Shown: piece by piece, positions 43,288 through 52,985 of the stretch | How the letters are laid out: each line of letters starts with the position of its first letter | How positions within the stretch are numbered: the stretch's first letter is position 1 | Assembly: GCF_036499745.1 (NCBI RefSeq) | Contig: NZ_DASYDG010000001.1 | Coordinates: 17,570 to 81,569, forward strand | DNA: 64,000 bases | Origin: Pinirhizobacter sp036499745 | GTDB taxonomy: Bacteria > Pseudomonadota > Gammaproteobacteria > Xanthomonadales > Rhodanobacteraceae | Direction of reading: 5' to 3' | Translations under genes and position numbers: made by a program | The notes under the pieces: generated by a model | What the model saw: only the letters and a program-made list of their open reading frames with translations | The model's database searches: none | What the model was told of the DNA's origin: nothing

Positions 43288-44505
43288 TCAGATGGCGGTG
43301 GGGACGGGACTGCCCACCGTCGCCTTGCGATCCTTGAACAGCAATACGAACAACACCAGGACGACGGCGGCGCAGCCCCCGGCGATGGTCCAGATGGCGT
43401 GCCAGTCGTGTACCGCAACGCCCTGGGCGTTGGTGTGCACATAAGTGTCGACCACCACCCCGGACAGCCACGAACCGACGAACATGCCCAGGCCGTAGGT
43501 CAGGAAGGTGATCAGCCCCTGCGTTGCCGCGCGCAGGGCGGACGGGGCCTCGCGATCGATATAGATCTGGCCCACGACAAAGAAGAAGTCGAAGCAGATG
43601 CCATGCAGGATGATGCCGAGCCAGAGCATCCACATCAGATCGCCCGTGCCACCGAAGGCAAACATGCCATAGCGAACCACCCAGGCCAGCATGCCCATGG
43701 CGAGCATGTACTTCACGCCCAGGCGCCGGAAGAACCAGGGAATAAGCAGCATGCAGAAAAGTTCCGACATCTGCCCGCCGGTCATCTTGCCGGCGGCGTT
43801 CACCACGCCGATTTCGTTGAGGAACAGGTTGGTGAAGGCGTAATAGAACTGCAGTGGGATGCAGATCAGGAACGAGGCAAGCGCGAACACCGCCATCGAT
43901 CGGTCGCGCAGCAGATGCAGGGACTCCAGCGGAAGCGCGTGACGCAGCTTGAAACGCTCGGTGTTCGCCAGGGGCGGCGTCGGGGGCAAGGTGAAGCAAT
44001 ACCCCGCCATTGCGACCGACAGTCCAGCGGCCAGGTGCAAGGGCGACGCGGTGGCTTCCACGCCCCAGGCGCCGACGATCAAGCCCACCACGATCCAGCC
44101 GATGGTGCCGAACACGCGGATCGCGCCAAATTCTTCCTGCGGATTATTGATATGCCGCATGGCAAGCGAGGTGGTCAGCGCCAGCGTGGGCATGTAGCTC
44201 AAGCTGTAGGCCAGGAGGGCCGCGTAGAGTGCCGGGAACGAGCTTTGTTGGGCGGCAACCACCAGCAGCACGGCGCCTACGATATGCAGTAGGGCGAGCA
44301 CACGGCGCGTATCGAACAGCCGGTCGGCAAGCAGCCCGACAAAGAGAGGCGAGATGATCGCGCCGACGGCCGTGGTGCCGGCGATGGCACCGATTTCCTT
44401 GCCGCTGAAATGCAGCGTCTGGCCGAGCCAGGTGCCGACCGTGACGTACCACGCGCCCCAGATCGCGAACTCGAACAGCATCATTACCCTAAGGCGCCAC
44501 TTCAT
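43288..44505 (-). CDS. MFS transporter (nucleoside:H+ symporter / NupG-like branch)
   Basis: A 405-residue inner-membrane protein with 12 predicted helices. MMLFEFAIWGAWYVTVGTWL and FGAIRVFGTIGWIVVGLIVG are characteristic of the nucleoside:H+ symporter family, whose members also occur in sugar-catabolic operons. ATG 44505 overlaps the TGA of the upstream Gfo/Idh gene (ATGA), and AAGGGGAAACGGGG precedes it. It probably brings in the operon's sugar substrate or product. Substrate unknown. Confidence 0.85.
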   Translation of the reverse strand: MKWRLRVMMLFEFAIWGAWYVTVGTWLGQTLHFSGKEIGAIAGTTAVGAIISPLFVGLLADRLFDTRRVLALLHIVGAVLLVVAAQQSSFPALYAALLAYSLSYMPTLALTTSLAMRHINNPQEEFGAIRVFGTIGWIVVGLIVGAWGVEATASPLHLAAGLSVAMAGYCFTLPPTPPLANTERFKLRHALPLESLHLLRDRSMAVFALASFLICIPLQFYYAFTNLFLNEIGVVNAAGKMTGGQMSELFCMLLIPWFFRRLGVKYMLAMGMLAWVVRYGMFAFGGTGDLMWMLWLGIILHGICFDFFFVVGQIYIDREAPSALRAATQGLITFLTYGLGMFVGSWLSGVVVDTYVHTNAQGVAVHDWHAIWTIAGGCAAVVLVLFVLLFKDRKATVGSPVPTAI

Positions 44506-45698
44506 CCCCGTTTCCCCTTTGTACGTCGTGGTTCGAGAGGGTCTTCGACGTGCTGCCATACCCCACCGGCGGCATGGCTTTTGAGCATCGCGTCGACCAG
44601 CAGGCTATTGCGGTAGCCGTCGGCGAAAGTAGGTAGCGCCGCGGGTTTTGTTTCCGGCGTGCCGCCGCGCCCAATCCAGGCATAGGCGTCAGCCATCAGG
44701 TTGCGGAAGGCATCCGCCCAGGCCTCCGGATGGCCGGCCGGCAGGTGTGCATAGCCGCGCGCGGCGGGATCGAGCAGCGCCGGATCGCGCGTCAGCAGCG
44801 TGTTTGCCTGCGCCTGGTGGCCGATCCATAGTTCGTTGGGCTGCTCCTGCCGCCAGGCCAGCGAGGCCAGGCGCCCGCTTACCTCCAGGCGAAGGTCGTT
44901 CTTGTGACCGGGGAGTACCTGGCCCACGGTGACGCAGCCGCGAGCACCGTTGTCGAAACGCAGCAGCACGCTGGCGAGGTCTTCGCTGGTGATCTTGATT
45001 TTGCGCCGTGCTGCCGATTTGGACGCGCCGGCGAAAGCTTTTGGCGAGGCCGCCGGCGCTTCGCGCACCGGCACGACCGTTTGCAGGTCCGCCAGTACCG
45101 AGGTAATGCGCGCGCCGGTCACGTGCTCGGCCAGGTCGCACCAGTGCGAGCCGATATCGCCCAGCGCGGAACTGGCGCCGCCCAGCTTGGGATCCAGGCG
45201 CCATGAATAAGCGCGCTCGTCGGTCAGCCAATCCTGCAGGTAGCAACCATGCACGAACACCGCTGGACCCACCTTGCCCTTGGCGATCATCGCGCGCGCC
45301 TGCTGGACAAGCGGATAGCCGCGATAATTGAAGGTGACGACGTGCGCGACATGGGCCTTGCGCGCCGCTTCGTACAGTTCACGCGCTTCCTGCGTGTTGC
45401 TGGCAAGCGGCTTGTCGGAGATCACATGCTTGCCGGCGCGCAATGCTGCCAGCGAGACCTCCCTGTGCAGGTAATTGGGCGTGGTGTTGTGAACCACCTG
45501 CACGGCGGGGTCGGCCAGCAGCTCCTGGTAGTTCGCATAGGCCCGGCCGGCGTTCAGTTCACGCGCCCGCTTTTTCGCCGATTCGGCGCTGGAGCCTGCA
45601 ATGCCGACGATGTCGACGTTACCCAGGCGACGTACGGCATCCAGATGATGAGCGGCGATAAAGCCGGGGCCGACCAGCCCCATGCCGAGTTTCTTCAT
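44502..45698 (-). CDS. Gfo/Idh/MocA-family NAD(P)-dependent oxidoreductase
   Basis: A 398-residue dehydrogenase. Rossmann motif GLVGPGFIAAHHLDAV near residue 7, and the DKP variant of the EKP motif in HVISDKPLASNT. The C-terminal Gfo/Idh domain has DIGSHWCDLAEHVTG, which supplies the catalytic Asp/His. These enzymes oxidise or reduce sugars or sugar alcohols; here a keto-sugar is expected. It is the first gene of the operon, 75 bases from the operator at 45773-45786, and its stop is coupled to the MFS start. Confidence 0.9.
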   Translation of the reverse strand: MKKLGMGLVGPGFIAAHHLDAVRRLGNVDIVGIAGSSAESAKKRARELNAGRAYANYQELLADPAVQVVHNTTPNYLHREVSLAALRAGKHVISDKPLASNTQEARELYEAARKAHVAHVVTFNYRGYPLVQQARAMIAKGKVGPAVFVHGCYLQDWLTDERAYSWRLDPKLGGASSALGDIGSHWCDLAEHVTGARITSVLADLQTVVPVREAPAASPKAFAGASKSAARRKIKITSEDLASVLLRFDNGARGCVTVGQVLPGHKNDLRLEVSGRLASLAWRQEQPNELWIGHQAQANTLLTRDPALLDPAARGYAHLPAGHPEAWADAFRNLMADAYAWIGRGGTPETKPAALPTFADGYRNSLLVDAMLKSHAAGGVWQHVEDPLEPRRTKGKRG

Positions 45699-45772
45699 CG
45701 GGTGACTGCCCTGGCGCTGGTCGCTATGGACTGGCGTGCCATTTCCCCTCCGATCTATTGCTGGCGCCAGAA

Positions 45773-45786
45773 TGTATTCGATTACA
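45773..45786. promoter_or_regulatory. LacI-type operator near the sugar operon start
   Basis: TGTATTCGATTACA is a near-perfect palindrome (one mismatched pair) with a central CG. It is 75 bases before the Gfo/Idh start and well placed to block its promoter. Confidence 0.65.
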
Positions 45787-45919
45787 TCCGCATCAATACT
45801 GGCATTGGCTGTTTCGCTTGGGTGGCGTTTAGGCCCAATGTGCTGGACCCCTTGCCGCCCAACGCTTTAAATGTGGCAATGTATGTAGCAGATGTGAAGA
45901 CGTCGATGCAACGATTTCA

Positions 45920-45933
45920 TGTAATCCATTACA
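45920..45933. promoter_or_regulatory. Second LacI-type operator near the regulator start
   Basis: TGTAATCCATTACA has perfect 6-bp arms TGTAAT/ATTACA around CC and matches the 45773 site at most positions. It lies about 109 bases before the LacI GTG, suggesting autoregulation. Confidence 0.65.
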
Positions 45934-46041
45934 TTGCACTGCACAAATATCGGTCAGGCTGACCATCTCGGACATCCATCCCCGGGCGCTGCCGGCTGGT
46001 ATCGTCCGGGGCTCAACGGCGAAAAAGAGGGGCGGGAACTC

Positions 46042-47118
46042 GTGAGTGCGGACGGATCCAAGCGCAAGCGGCAGGGCGCGAAGGGCGTGCATGCGAATGC
46101 TGCGGCGCAGCCTACGCGCGTGCGGACTGTCAAGGAAATCGCCGCCATCGCCAAGGTTTCAGTTGCAACCGTTTCACGCGCCTTGCAGCGACCGGAGATC
46201 GTCAGCGAAGCGACACGCCTGCGCATCCACGAGGTGGTTAAACGGTTGGGCTATACGCCCAATGCACTGGCGCGCAACCTGCGCACAGCGCGCACGCGCC
46301 TGATCATCGCCCTGCTCCCCGACATCGCCAACCCGTTTTTCTCCGAGGTGATCCGGGGCATCGAGCAGGTCGCGCACGAGAATGGTTACTCCGTGCTATT
46401 GGGCGAGACGCAAAGTAGCCTGGTACGCGAGCAGGCCTACGCCGACATGGTCGCGGCGCGCCAGGCCGACGGCATCATCACCATGTCCCCTCGTGTACCG
46501 GCCATTCCCATCGATGGCCGCCTGCCCGTGATCAATGCATGCGAGTACGTCAAGGACAGCGATATTTCCAGCGTCTATATCGACAACGTCACCGCCGCAG
46601 GCGCCGCGGTCGACTATCTCGTCACGCTGGGGCACCGGGACATCGCCTTCATCGCCGGCCCGCCGTCGAGCCCGATATGCGTCGACCGCGAGCAGGGCTA
46701 TCGCCTGGCCCTGCAGCGGGCAAAGCTTCCAGCCAACCCCCTGCTTACCACCATCGGTGACTTTTCGATCGAAGCCGGCGAGCGCGCCATCGAGTTGCTC
46801 CTGTCGCAGGGGCACTGCTTCAGCGCAGTGTTCTGTTCGAACGACGAAATGGCGATCGGTGCGATGCGCGCGTTGATCTCGCACGGCCTGCGCGTGCCGG
46901 AGGATATCTCCGTCGTCGGCTTCGACGACATCCGCTTCGCGCGCTACACCTCGCCATCGCTTACCACCGTTGCCCAGCCAAAGAATGCACTGGGGCGGGA
47001 AGCGATGACCATGATGCTCGAGCTGCTCAACGATCCCCAGGTGCCACCGCGCAAGCGTGTGCTGTCGGCTGACCTGGTGGTACGAGGGTCGACGGCGCCG
47101 CGTGCGACTGGGCGCTAG
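46042..47118 (+). CDS. LacI-family regulator of the 3-keto-glycoside operon
   Basis: A 358-residue repressor. GTG 46042 has a GAGGGGCGGGA purine tract upstream. A basic N-terminal stretch (~30 residues) precedes the HTH (TVKEIAAIAKVSVATVSRAL), the hinge (TPNALARNLRTART), and the effector domain (IALLPDIANPFFSEVIRGIEQ, CSNDEMAIGAMRAL, VVGFDDIRFARYTSP). Divergent from the Gfo/Idh-led operon, with two matching palindromes between them, it is its probable regulator. Inducer is presumably a pathway sugar. The 47119-47405 gap after it shows nothing of note. Confidence 0.92.
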   Translation: MSADGSKRKRQGAKGVHANAAAQPTRVRTVKEIAAIAKVSVATVSRALQRPEIVSEATRLRIHEVVKRLGYTPNALARNLRTARTRLIIALLPDIANPFFSEVIRGIEQVAHENGYSVLLGETQSSLVREQAYADMVAARQADGIITMSPRVPAIPIDGRLPVINACEYVKDSDISSVYIDNVTAAGAAVDYLVTLGHRDIAFIAGPPSSPICVDREQGYRLALQRAKLPANPLLTTIGDFSIEAGERAIELLLSQGHCFSAVFCSNDEMAIGAMRALISHGLRVPEDISVVGFDDIRFARYTSPSLTTVAQPKNALGREAMTMMLELLNDPQVPPRKRVLSADLVVRGSTAPRATGR

Positions 47119-47405
47119 TGGCTAGATGCGTGTGTGCTTCATGCCCCGGCGGCTAAAAGTCGCCATGGTCAAATCATCCGTCGGCTGGCGAGGGTCATGG
47201 CGCTCATCCTTTTCCCCCCGGTGTTTATCACTTCGGCATGCCGATACGGTCGATCAGAGCTTGTGCACGGTCAAGCCACTCTCACGGTCATCCAGGTAGG
47301 CACGGCGCCTATCGGCGGCCGCCTGTCGAATATCACCTCAAGCTAGCATGGCCACATGTACACTTCGGCCTTACCGGCCGGTCCACCGAGGCGCAGAAAG
47401 GCACA

Positions 47406-50400
47406 ATGTCACACACCCCGGCCAAGCCTTCCGCAACTGTAGTGATCGGCATCGGCGCCTCAGCTGGGGGAGTTGAAGCACTGCAGGCATTTTTTGCATC
47501 AGACAAGGGCATAGTCGATGCCGGCTATCTTGTCGTCCTTCACATGCAGAAGGCCCGCCCAAGCCGGTTGGTCGAGATCCTGGCGCGCAAGACATCGATG
47601 CCCGTCGTACATGCCGAAGACGGTATGACCGTGGCGCCTGGGCGCGTTCATGTGATCGAACCGGGCAGCGTTATGACGGTGGCTGATGGGCGACTGGTCG
47701 TAACTGTCGCGCCCAAAACCGAGCGATCGCCGACCACCATCGACCGCCTGTTTAATTCGCTGGCCCAGGACTATAACGATTTTGCCATCGGCGTGGTTCT
47801 CTCAGGGACCGGCGCGGACGGTGCCCTGGGCCTCAAGGCCATCAAGGAGCGCGGCGGAATCACTTTCGCGCAGGGTGAAGACGGATCGGCCCCGCTTTTT
47901 CCAGAAATGCCCGAAAGCGCGCTAGCGGCGGGCGTCATCGACCTGCATCTGCCTGTCGAGAAAATTGCGCAACGCCTGGTGGGCATCGTTTCATCCATGC
48001 ACCAGAAGGCATCGCCCAAGACGGCCAACGAAAACAACGACAGGTTGTGCAAGGAGATCTGTGCGTTGCTCGAGGTCCAGGTGGGGCATGACTTCTCGGG
48101 TTATAAGCAGAGCACGTTCGTTCGCCGGGTGGAGCGCCGGATGTCCGTGCTCCAGCTCTCCACGCTTGAGGCTTATGTAGCTTGTCTTCGCAAGACCCCA
48201 TCGGAGGTCACCCTTCTGTTCCGTGACCTTCTGATCAGCGTTACCAGTTTTTTCCGTGACGTTGAATCGTTCGATCTTCTGGCGAAAGAGGTGATCCCGG
48301 AAATCTTCCACAACAAGAAGAACACAGACGAGCTACGCGTCTGGGTACCTGGATGCGCTACCGGCGAGGAAGCATTTTCAATCGGGATGCTCCTGCTGGA
48401 GTGCGCCGATGCGCTTGGCCGACCGGGCCCGACCATTCGTGTATTTGCTACCGACATCGACGAAAGCGCCCTGGGCATTGCCCGCAAGGCCCGCTATCCG
48501 GAAGTGCTGCTTGATGGCGTACCGTTGGCGTTGCGCGAGAAGTATTTCATACGCGACCAGGATCACTACGTGGTGCACAAACGCCTTCGCGACGTTTGCA
48601 CGTTTTCCGCGCACAATGTGTTGCGCGACCCCCCGTTCTCACGCATCGACCTGGTTTCTTGTCGCAACCTGCTCATCTATCTTGGGCAGGAGTTCCAGGA
48701 CCGTATCCTGCCCATTCTGCATTACGCCCTGCGACCGGACGGCTTTCTTTTCGTCGGCGTGGCTGAAGGCGCCACGCGCCATAGCCAGTTGTTCTCGCCC
48801 ATCAGCAAAAAGCACCGTGTGTTTCGTCGGCTTGACGCCGTCACCGGGGTGTTACCGTTGCCCTTGATGACCGCGAGCAACCGCCATACGGCCCACCGTT
48901 TCGCCACCGAATTGTCCGGAGCATCCTCGACCTCGCTTCGCAAGCAGATTGAAGCTCGCGTGCTTCAGGCCTATATGCCTGCGTATGTTCTTATAAACGC
49001 GCAGGGAGAGGCGGTGTTTTACTCCGCCGGCACCGGAAGGTATCTGGAGTTCTCCCCGGGTGCGCCGAGCCGCCACCTGCTCAGTAATGCGCGGAAAGAG
49101 TTGCGCCTGAGTCTGCGCCGATCGCTCCATGAAGCCATAAGCAACCATGCTCGGGTCACCCTTCCCGAGATCATCGTCCCTCGCGATGATGGCTTAAGAA
49201 AGGTGCACCTGGTGGTCGAGCCCTTCGACGGTGGCCCGACGCCGCTGTATCTGGTGCTTTTCATTGATCAGGGTCCGGCCGCCTTGACGAGCGATCACCA
49301 GCATTCCGGTGTCGCCCTGTCGTTCGATGACCTTGAGCGCGAACTGCGTGATACCCGTGATCAGTTACAGACCACGTACGAAGAATTCGAGACGGCCATC
49401 GAGGAACTTCGTGTAGCCAACGAAGAACTCATGTCGATGAACGAGGAACTGCAATCCTCGAACGAAGAGCTCGAAACCTCCAAAGAGGAACTTCAGTCGG
49501 TCAACGAGGAACTCCAGACGGTCAATGCCGAGATGGGTCGGCATGTCGAGGCCCTGGATCTGGCCAATGCCGATTTGCAGGGATTGATCGAGAGCACGGG
49601 CATTGCAACGATTTTCCTCGACAGCAAGCTCGCCATCCGTAGTTACACGCAGGCCGCGACGGATATCTTCACCCTCATTCCATCCGATCGTGGCCGGTTG
49701 ATTACCGACCTGGCGCATCAACTGGTTGATTTTGATCTTGAGCGAGAACTGAATTCGACCTTGGTCCAGCGCAAAACCGTGCAGTTGTCGACGACTCGGC
49801 GCGACGGCCGGAAGCACTACCTGACTTGTCTTCTGCCCTACTCGGCGAGCACAGGTGACTTGGCCGGAGTGGTCATGACGTTCGTGGACGTGACCGCGCT
49901 CACCGAAGCCGATGCCCGGCATCGAGTCATGATCGGTGAGCTCAATCACAGGGTTCGCAATATGTTGGCCGTCGTCACCGCCATCGCCTCACAAACGCTG
50001 CGCGGTGTCTCCACGACCCAAGGCTTGGAGCAATTCCTCGATCGCTTGCATGCCATGGCGCGCACCTACAAGTTATTGACCGAGGCGAACTGGTCAAATA
50101 TGTCGTTGAGTGATCTCTTGCGCGAAGAACTGGGCGCCGTTACCGGCACAAATCGGTTCGAATTCGATGGCCCGATCATCGAACTTGACCCGAAGTATTC
50201 GCTGGCCATGGGGATGGTATTCCATGAACTTACCGTCAATGCCCTCAAATATGGTGGCCTTTCCAACGAGCGCGGCAATGTGTTGGTTCGCTGGCGCGTT
50301 GACGGCGACCGCGATGTCACCATCGATTGGATCGAATCGGGCGGTCCTCTCGTCGCTGAACCGGCGCATCGCGGCTTCGGTAGCGCGCTGATGGATCATC

Positions 50401-50498
50401 AGATCGCCTATGAACTGGATGCCCGGTGCGACAGAGCGTTTAAACCGGAAGGTCTGGAAGTGACCATCAGGTTCAGCTTTGCAGGCAATCCTCCGTGA
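47406..50498 (+). CDS. CheB-CheR-PAS-HWE histidine kinase hybrid
   Basis: A 1030-residue multi-domain sensor. ATG 47406 has AAAGG five bases upstream. Order: CheB methylesterase (~10-190; Ser in GIGASAGGVEAL, His in VLHMQKA, Asp in GTGADGALGL), CheR methyltransferase (~210-490; VWVPGCATGEEAFSIG), a PAS-like linker, a long coiled coil (~640-715, repeated EEL), a PAS domain (~720-830), and an HWE-type kinase with H848 in GELNHRVRNML and HELTVNALKYGG. Such CheB/CheR-kinase fusions link chemotaxis-like modification to stress or light signalling. The stop overlaps the response regulator start. Confidence 0.92.
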   Translation: MSHTPAKPSATVVIGIGASAGGVEALQAFFASDKGIVDAGYLVVLHMQKARPSRLVEILARKTSMPVVHAEDGMTVAPGRVHVIEPGSVMTVADGRLVVTVAPKTERSPTTIDRLFNSLAQDYNDFAIGVVLSGTGADGALGLKAIKERGGITFAQGEDGSAPLFPEMPESALAAGVIDLHLPVEKIAQRLVGIVSSMHQKASPKTANENNDRLCKEICALLEVQVGHDFSGYKQSTFVRRVERRMSVLQLSTLEAYVACLRKTPSEVTLLFRDLLISVTSFFRDVESFDLLAKEVIPEIFHNKKNTDELRVWVPGCATGEEAFSIGMLLLECADALGRPGPTIRVFATDIDESALGIARKARYPEVLLDGVPLALREKYFIRDQDHYVVHKRLRDVCTFSAHNVLRDPPFSRIDLVSCRNLLIYLGQEFQDRILPILHYALRPDGFLFVGVAEGATRHSQLFSPISKKHRVFRRLDAVTGVLPLPLMTASNRHTAHRFATELSGASSTSLRKQIEARVLQAYMPAYVLINAQGEAVFYSAGTGRYLEFSPGAPSRHLLSNARKELRLSLRRSLHEAISNHARVTLPEIIVPRDDGLRKVHLVVEPFDGGPTPLYLVLFIDQGPAALTSDHQHSGVALSFDDLERELRDTRDQLQTTYEEFETAIEELRVANEELMSMNEELQSSNEELETSKEELQSVNEELQTVNAEMGRHVEALDLANADLQGLIESTGIATIFLDSKLAIRSYTQAATDIFTLIPSDRGRLITDLAHQLVDFDLERELNSTLVQRKTVQLSTTRRDGRKHYLTCLLPYSASTGDLAGVVMTFVDVTALTEADARHRVMIGELNHRVRNMLAVVTAIASQTLRGVSTTQGLEQFLDRLHAMARTYKLLTEANWSNMSLSDLLREELGAVTGTNRFEFDGPIIELDPKYSLAMGMVFHELTVNALKYGGLSNERGNVLVRWRVDGDRDVTIDWIESGGPLVAEPAHRGFGSALMDHQIAYELDARCDRAFKPEGLEVTIRFSFAGNPP

Positions 50499-50878
50499 CT
50501 GCCGGGGCGACGGCGCCATTGATACTGTTGGTTGAGGACGAGTGGCTCATAGCCACCACTGTCGCCGAAGCACTCAATCAACATGGATGCGAGGTACTTG
50601 GCCCGGCACCCACCGTGGCCCGCGCGCTGTCCTTCCTCGAAGCGGCACACCCACATATGGCCATCATTGACTTTCGCCTCGCCCGCGAGACCACTGAAGA
50701 CATTTTACCCGTGCTCGACGCGATGAAGATCCCGGTCTGCGTATTGTCTGGTTATGCCGCCGCGCAGCTGCCGACGCGGTATCAGTGTTATCGGTTCCTG
50801 GAAAAGCCCTTTCGAATGCATGAGCTTTTCGCCACCGTTGATGAGTTGCTAGCTGAAAACCATCCATCGAGTGGCTAG
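50495..50878 (+). CDS. Single-domain response regulator
   Basis: A 127-residue receiver domain. The start GTG (50495) overlaps the kinase TGA, giving strict coupling. LLVEDEWLIA supplies the acidic pocket, D59 (IIDFRLA) the phosphorylation site, and FLEKPF the conserved Lys. No output domain is present, so it should act as a phospho-relay or through protein contact, as partner of the preceding HWE kinase. Confidence 0.92.
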   Translation: MTAGATAPLILLVEDEWLIATTVAEALNQHGCEVLGPAPTVARALSFLEAAHPHMAIIDFRLARETTEDILPVLDAMKIPVCVLSGYAAAQLPTRYQCYRFLEKPFRMHELFATVDELLAENHPSSG

Positions 50879-50891
50879 CTCGTATCCGGGT

Positions 50892-52917
50892 ATGAAGAAA
50901 ACTCCCGTGGCCCTCCTCGCTACGCTACTTTGGCTCTGCGCGGCAAATTCGGTTCATGCCCAGGCGCACAAGCTGCCCGAGATAGGCCCGTTCGGTTTCG
51001 ACATCGCAGGCATGGATCGCACGACCCCACCTGGGTCCGACTTCTACCGCTACGCCAATGGCGTGTGGGCACGCTCCACGCCGATCCCTGCGGATAAGTC
51101 GAACTTCGGGATGTTCACGCGCCTGGATGATCTCAACCGCGAGCGGGTCCAGGGCATCTTGGACCTGGCAAGGAAGGACACCCATAGCAAGGCCGGCGCC
51201 GCCTATGCCGCGTTCCTTGACGAAACGGCCCTCGACACCAGGGGCCTGACACCGGCTCGCACCTGGCTGGATCGTATTGAAGCGGTCGCGACGCGCGCAG
51301 ACTACGCCCGCGTCGCCGCGCAGGCCGCACGCGAAGGTGTCGCCGTGCCGTTCGAGGTCGCCGTCAGCCAGGATGACCGCGACCCCGATGCCTATGTATT
51401 GAAGCTCAGCCAGGCTGGCCTTGGCTTGCCCGATCGGGACTATTACCTGCGGCCGGATGCATCGATGGTCCAGACACGGACCGCCTATCGCGACCACATG
51501 GCGCGCTTGTTGGTCCTTTCAGGCATTGCCCGTGAAGAAACTACGCGGCGCGCCGATGCACTGCTGCTCATGGAAACCGGTATCGCGAAGGTCAGTTGGA
51601 ACCGCGTGGACAGTCGCGATGCCGGCAAAACCTATAACCGACGTACGCGCGCGCAGCTTGATGCCCTTGCGTCGGGCCTCGACATAGGCGCGTTCCTCGA
51701 CGGGATAGGGGCCCGGACGGGCGACCTGGTGGTAACTCAGCCCAGCGCCATCGCCGGGATCGCCCGCGTGGTCGGCGCCACGCCACTCCCCGTTCTGAAG
51801 GATGCCCTGCGCGTGGCCGTATTGGATGCCTACGGCGACGTGCTGCCGCGCGAGTTCGTCCAGGAGCGTTTCGAATTCCACGGTCGGCTTTTGAGCGGCT
51901 CTGAACAGCCCGAGCCGCGTTGGAAACGCGCGGTGGCCTTCGCCGTCGATGCGGTGCCCGACGAGGTCGGCAAGGCCTATGTGGCGCGTTATTTTCCCGA
52001 AGGCCATAAAGCGGCGGCCGAGGCGCTCGTTCGCAACCTGCTCGCCGCCCTGGACCTGCGCATCCAGGCGCTCGATTGGATGACTCCGCAAACCAGGCTC
52101 CGTGCACGCGCCAAGCTGGCTGCGTTCCACCCCAAGCTCGGCTACCCCGACCGATGGCACGACTACGCCGGCCTCGACATGCGCGAGGACGATGCATTCG
52201 GCGACCAGCGCCGGGCGCGCGTCTTCGCGTTCGATCATGAGATGAAGAAGCTCGGCCAGCCCTTCGACCGCGACGAATGGCGGGTGACACCCATGACGGT
52301 CGATGCCTTCGCCAACTTCTCTGCCGTGGAAATTGTCATCCCCGCGGCGATACTGCAGCCTCCCTTCTACGATCCGAATGCCGATCCAGCTATCAACTAC
52401 GGCGGGATCGGCGCATCCATCGCGCACGAGATCACCCATCAATTCGACGACCAAGGCTCGAAGTACGACGAGCGCGGGCGCCTGACGACCTGGTGGACGC
52501 CATCGGACCTATCCGGATTCGAGGCACGAAACGAAGGCCCTCGTACGCCAGTACGATGCATACCAGCCGCTGCCTGGCCTCCACGTCAACGGCGCCCTGA
52601 CCCTCGGGGAGAACATCGCCGATCTGGGCGGGCTGGCCATCGCCTACGATGCGTGGCAAATCTCATTGCACGGAAAACCCGCTCCCACATTGGACGGCTT
52701 TACTGGCGAGCAGCGCTTCTTCCTGGGTTGGGCGCAGATCTGGCGCCTGAACTACCGGGATGCCGATCTGCGCCAACGACTGTTGACCAATCCTCACGCG
52801 CCTGCGGCGCAGCGGGTGTGGAATTCCCGGAATCTCGACATCTGGTACAAGGCGTTCGACGTAACGCCGGACCAGGCGCTATACCTTTCACCGGACAGGC
52901 GCGTCAGGATCTGGTGA
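50892..52917 (+). pseudogene. M13 (neprilysin-like) metallopeptidase, frameshifted
   Basis: Reads as a secreted peptidase: signal peptide MKKTPVALLATLLWLCAANS, then a full M13 body to the zinc motif H512-E-I-T-H516 (IAHEITHQFDDQG). Shortly after, near an AAA run at 52529-52531, the M13 reading continues in the next frame: ALVRQYDAYQPLPGL, LTLGENIADLGG (third zinc ligand E) and the C-terminus to TGA 52917. One extra base explains this. In the original frame translation runs on as Pro/Arg-rich non-M13 sequence. Either a true pseudogene or a base error in the assembly. The start is 13 bases after the response regulator. Confidence 0.85.
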
Positions 52918-52985
52918 TATCAACACCGCCAGACCGCTAAACTTTCGGGTCACCGGCTCTGGCAGACCTCACCGCCATCTGACGC

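Larger units (their letters stand above)
45699..46041. promoter_or_regulatory. Divergent regulatory region between Gfo/Idh operon and LacI gene
   Basis: The 343-base gap contains two related palindromes (45773-45786 and 45920-45933) and is noticeably AT-richer. No gene is supported. It should hold promoters for the sugar operon and for the regulator. Confidence 0.6.

Noticed and set aside
43126..44292. 388-codon plus-strand frame opposite the MFS gene
   Set aside because: Gln/His/Gly/Glu-rich shadow of a membrane protein gene.
47134..47346. 70-codon frame between the LacI gene and the CheB-CheR kinase
   Set aside because: No Shine-Dalgarno sequence or motif; probably the kinase leader region.
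49365..49560. Short tandem-like repeat of GAGGAACT in the kinase gene
   Set aside because: Explained by the EEL heptads of the coiled coil in the protein, not a separate DNA repeat.
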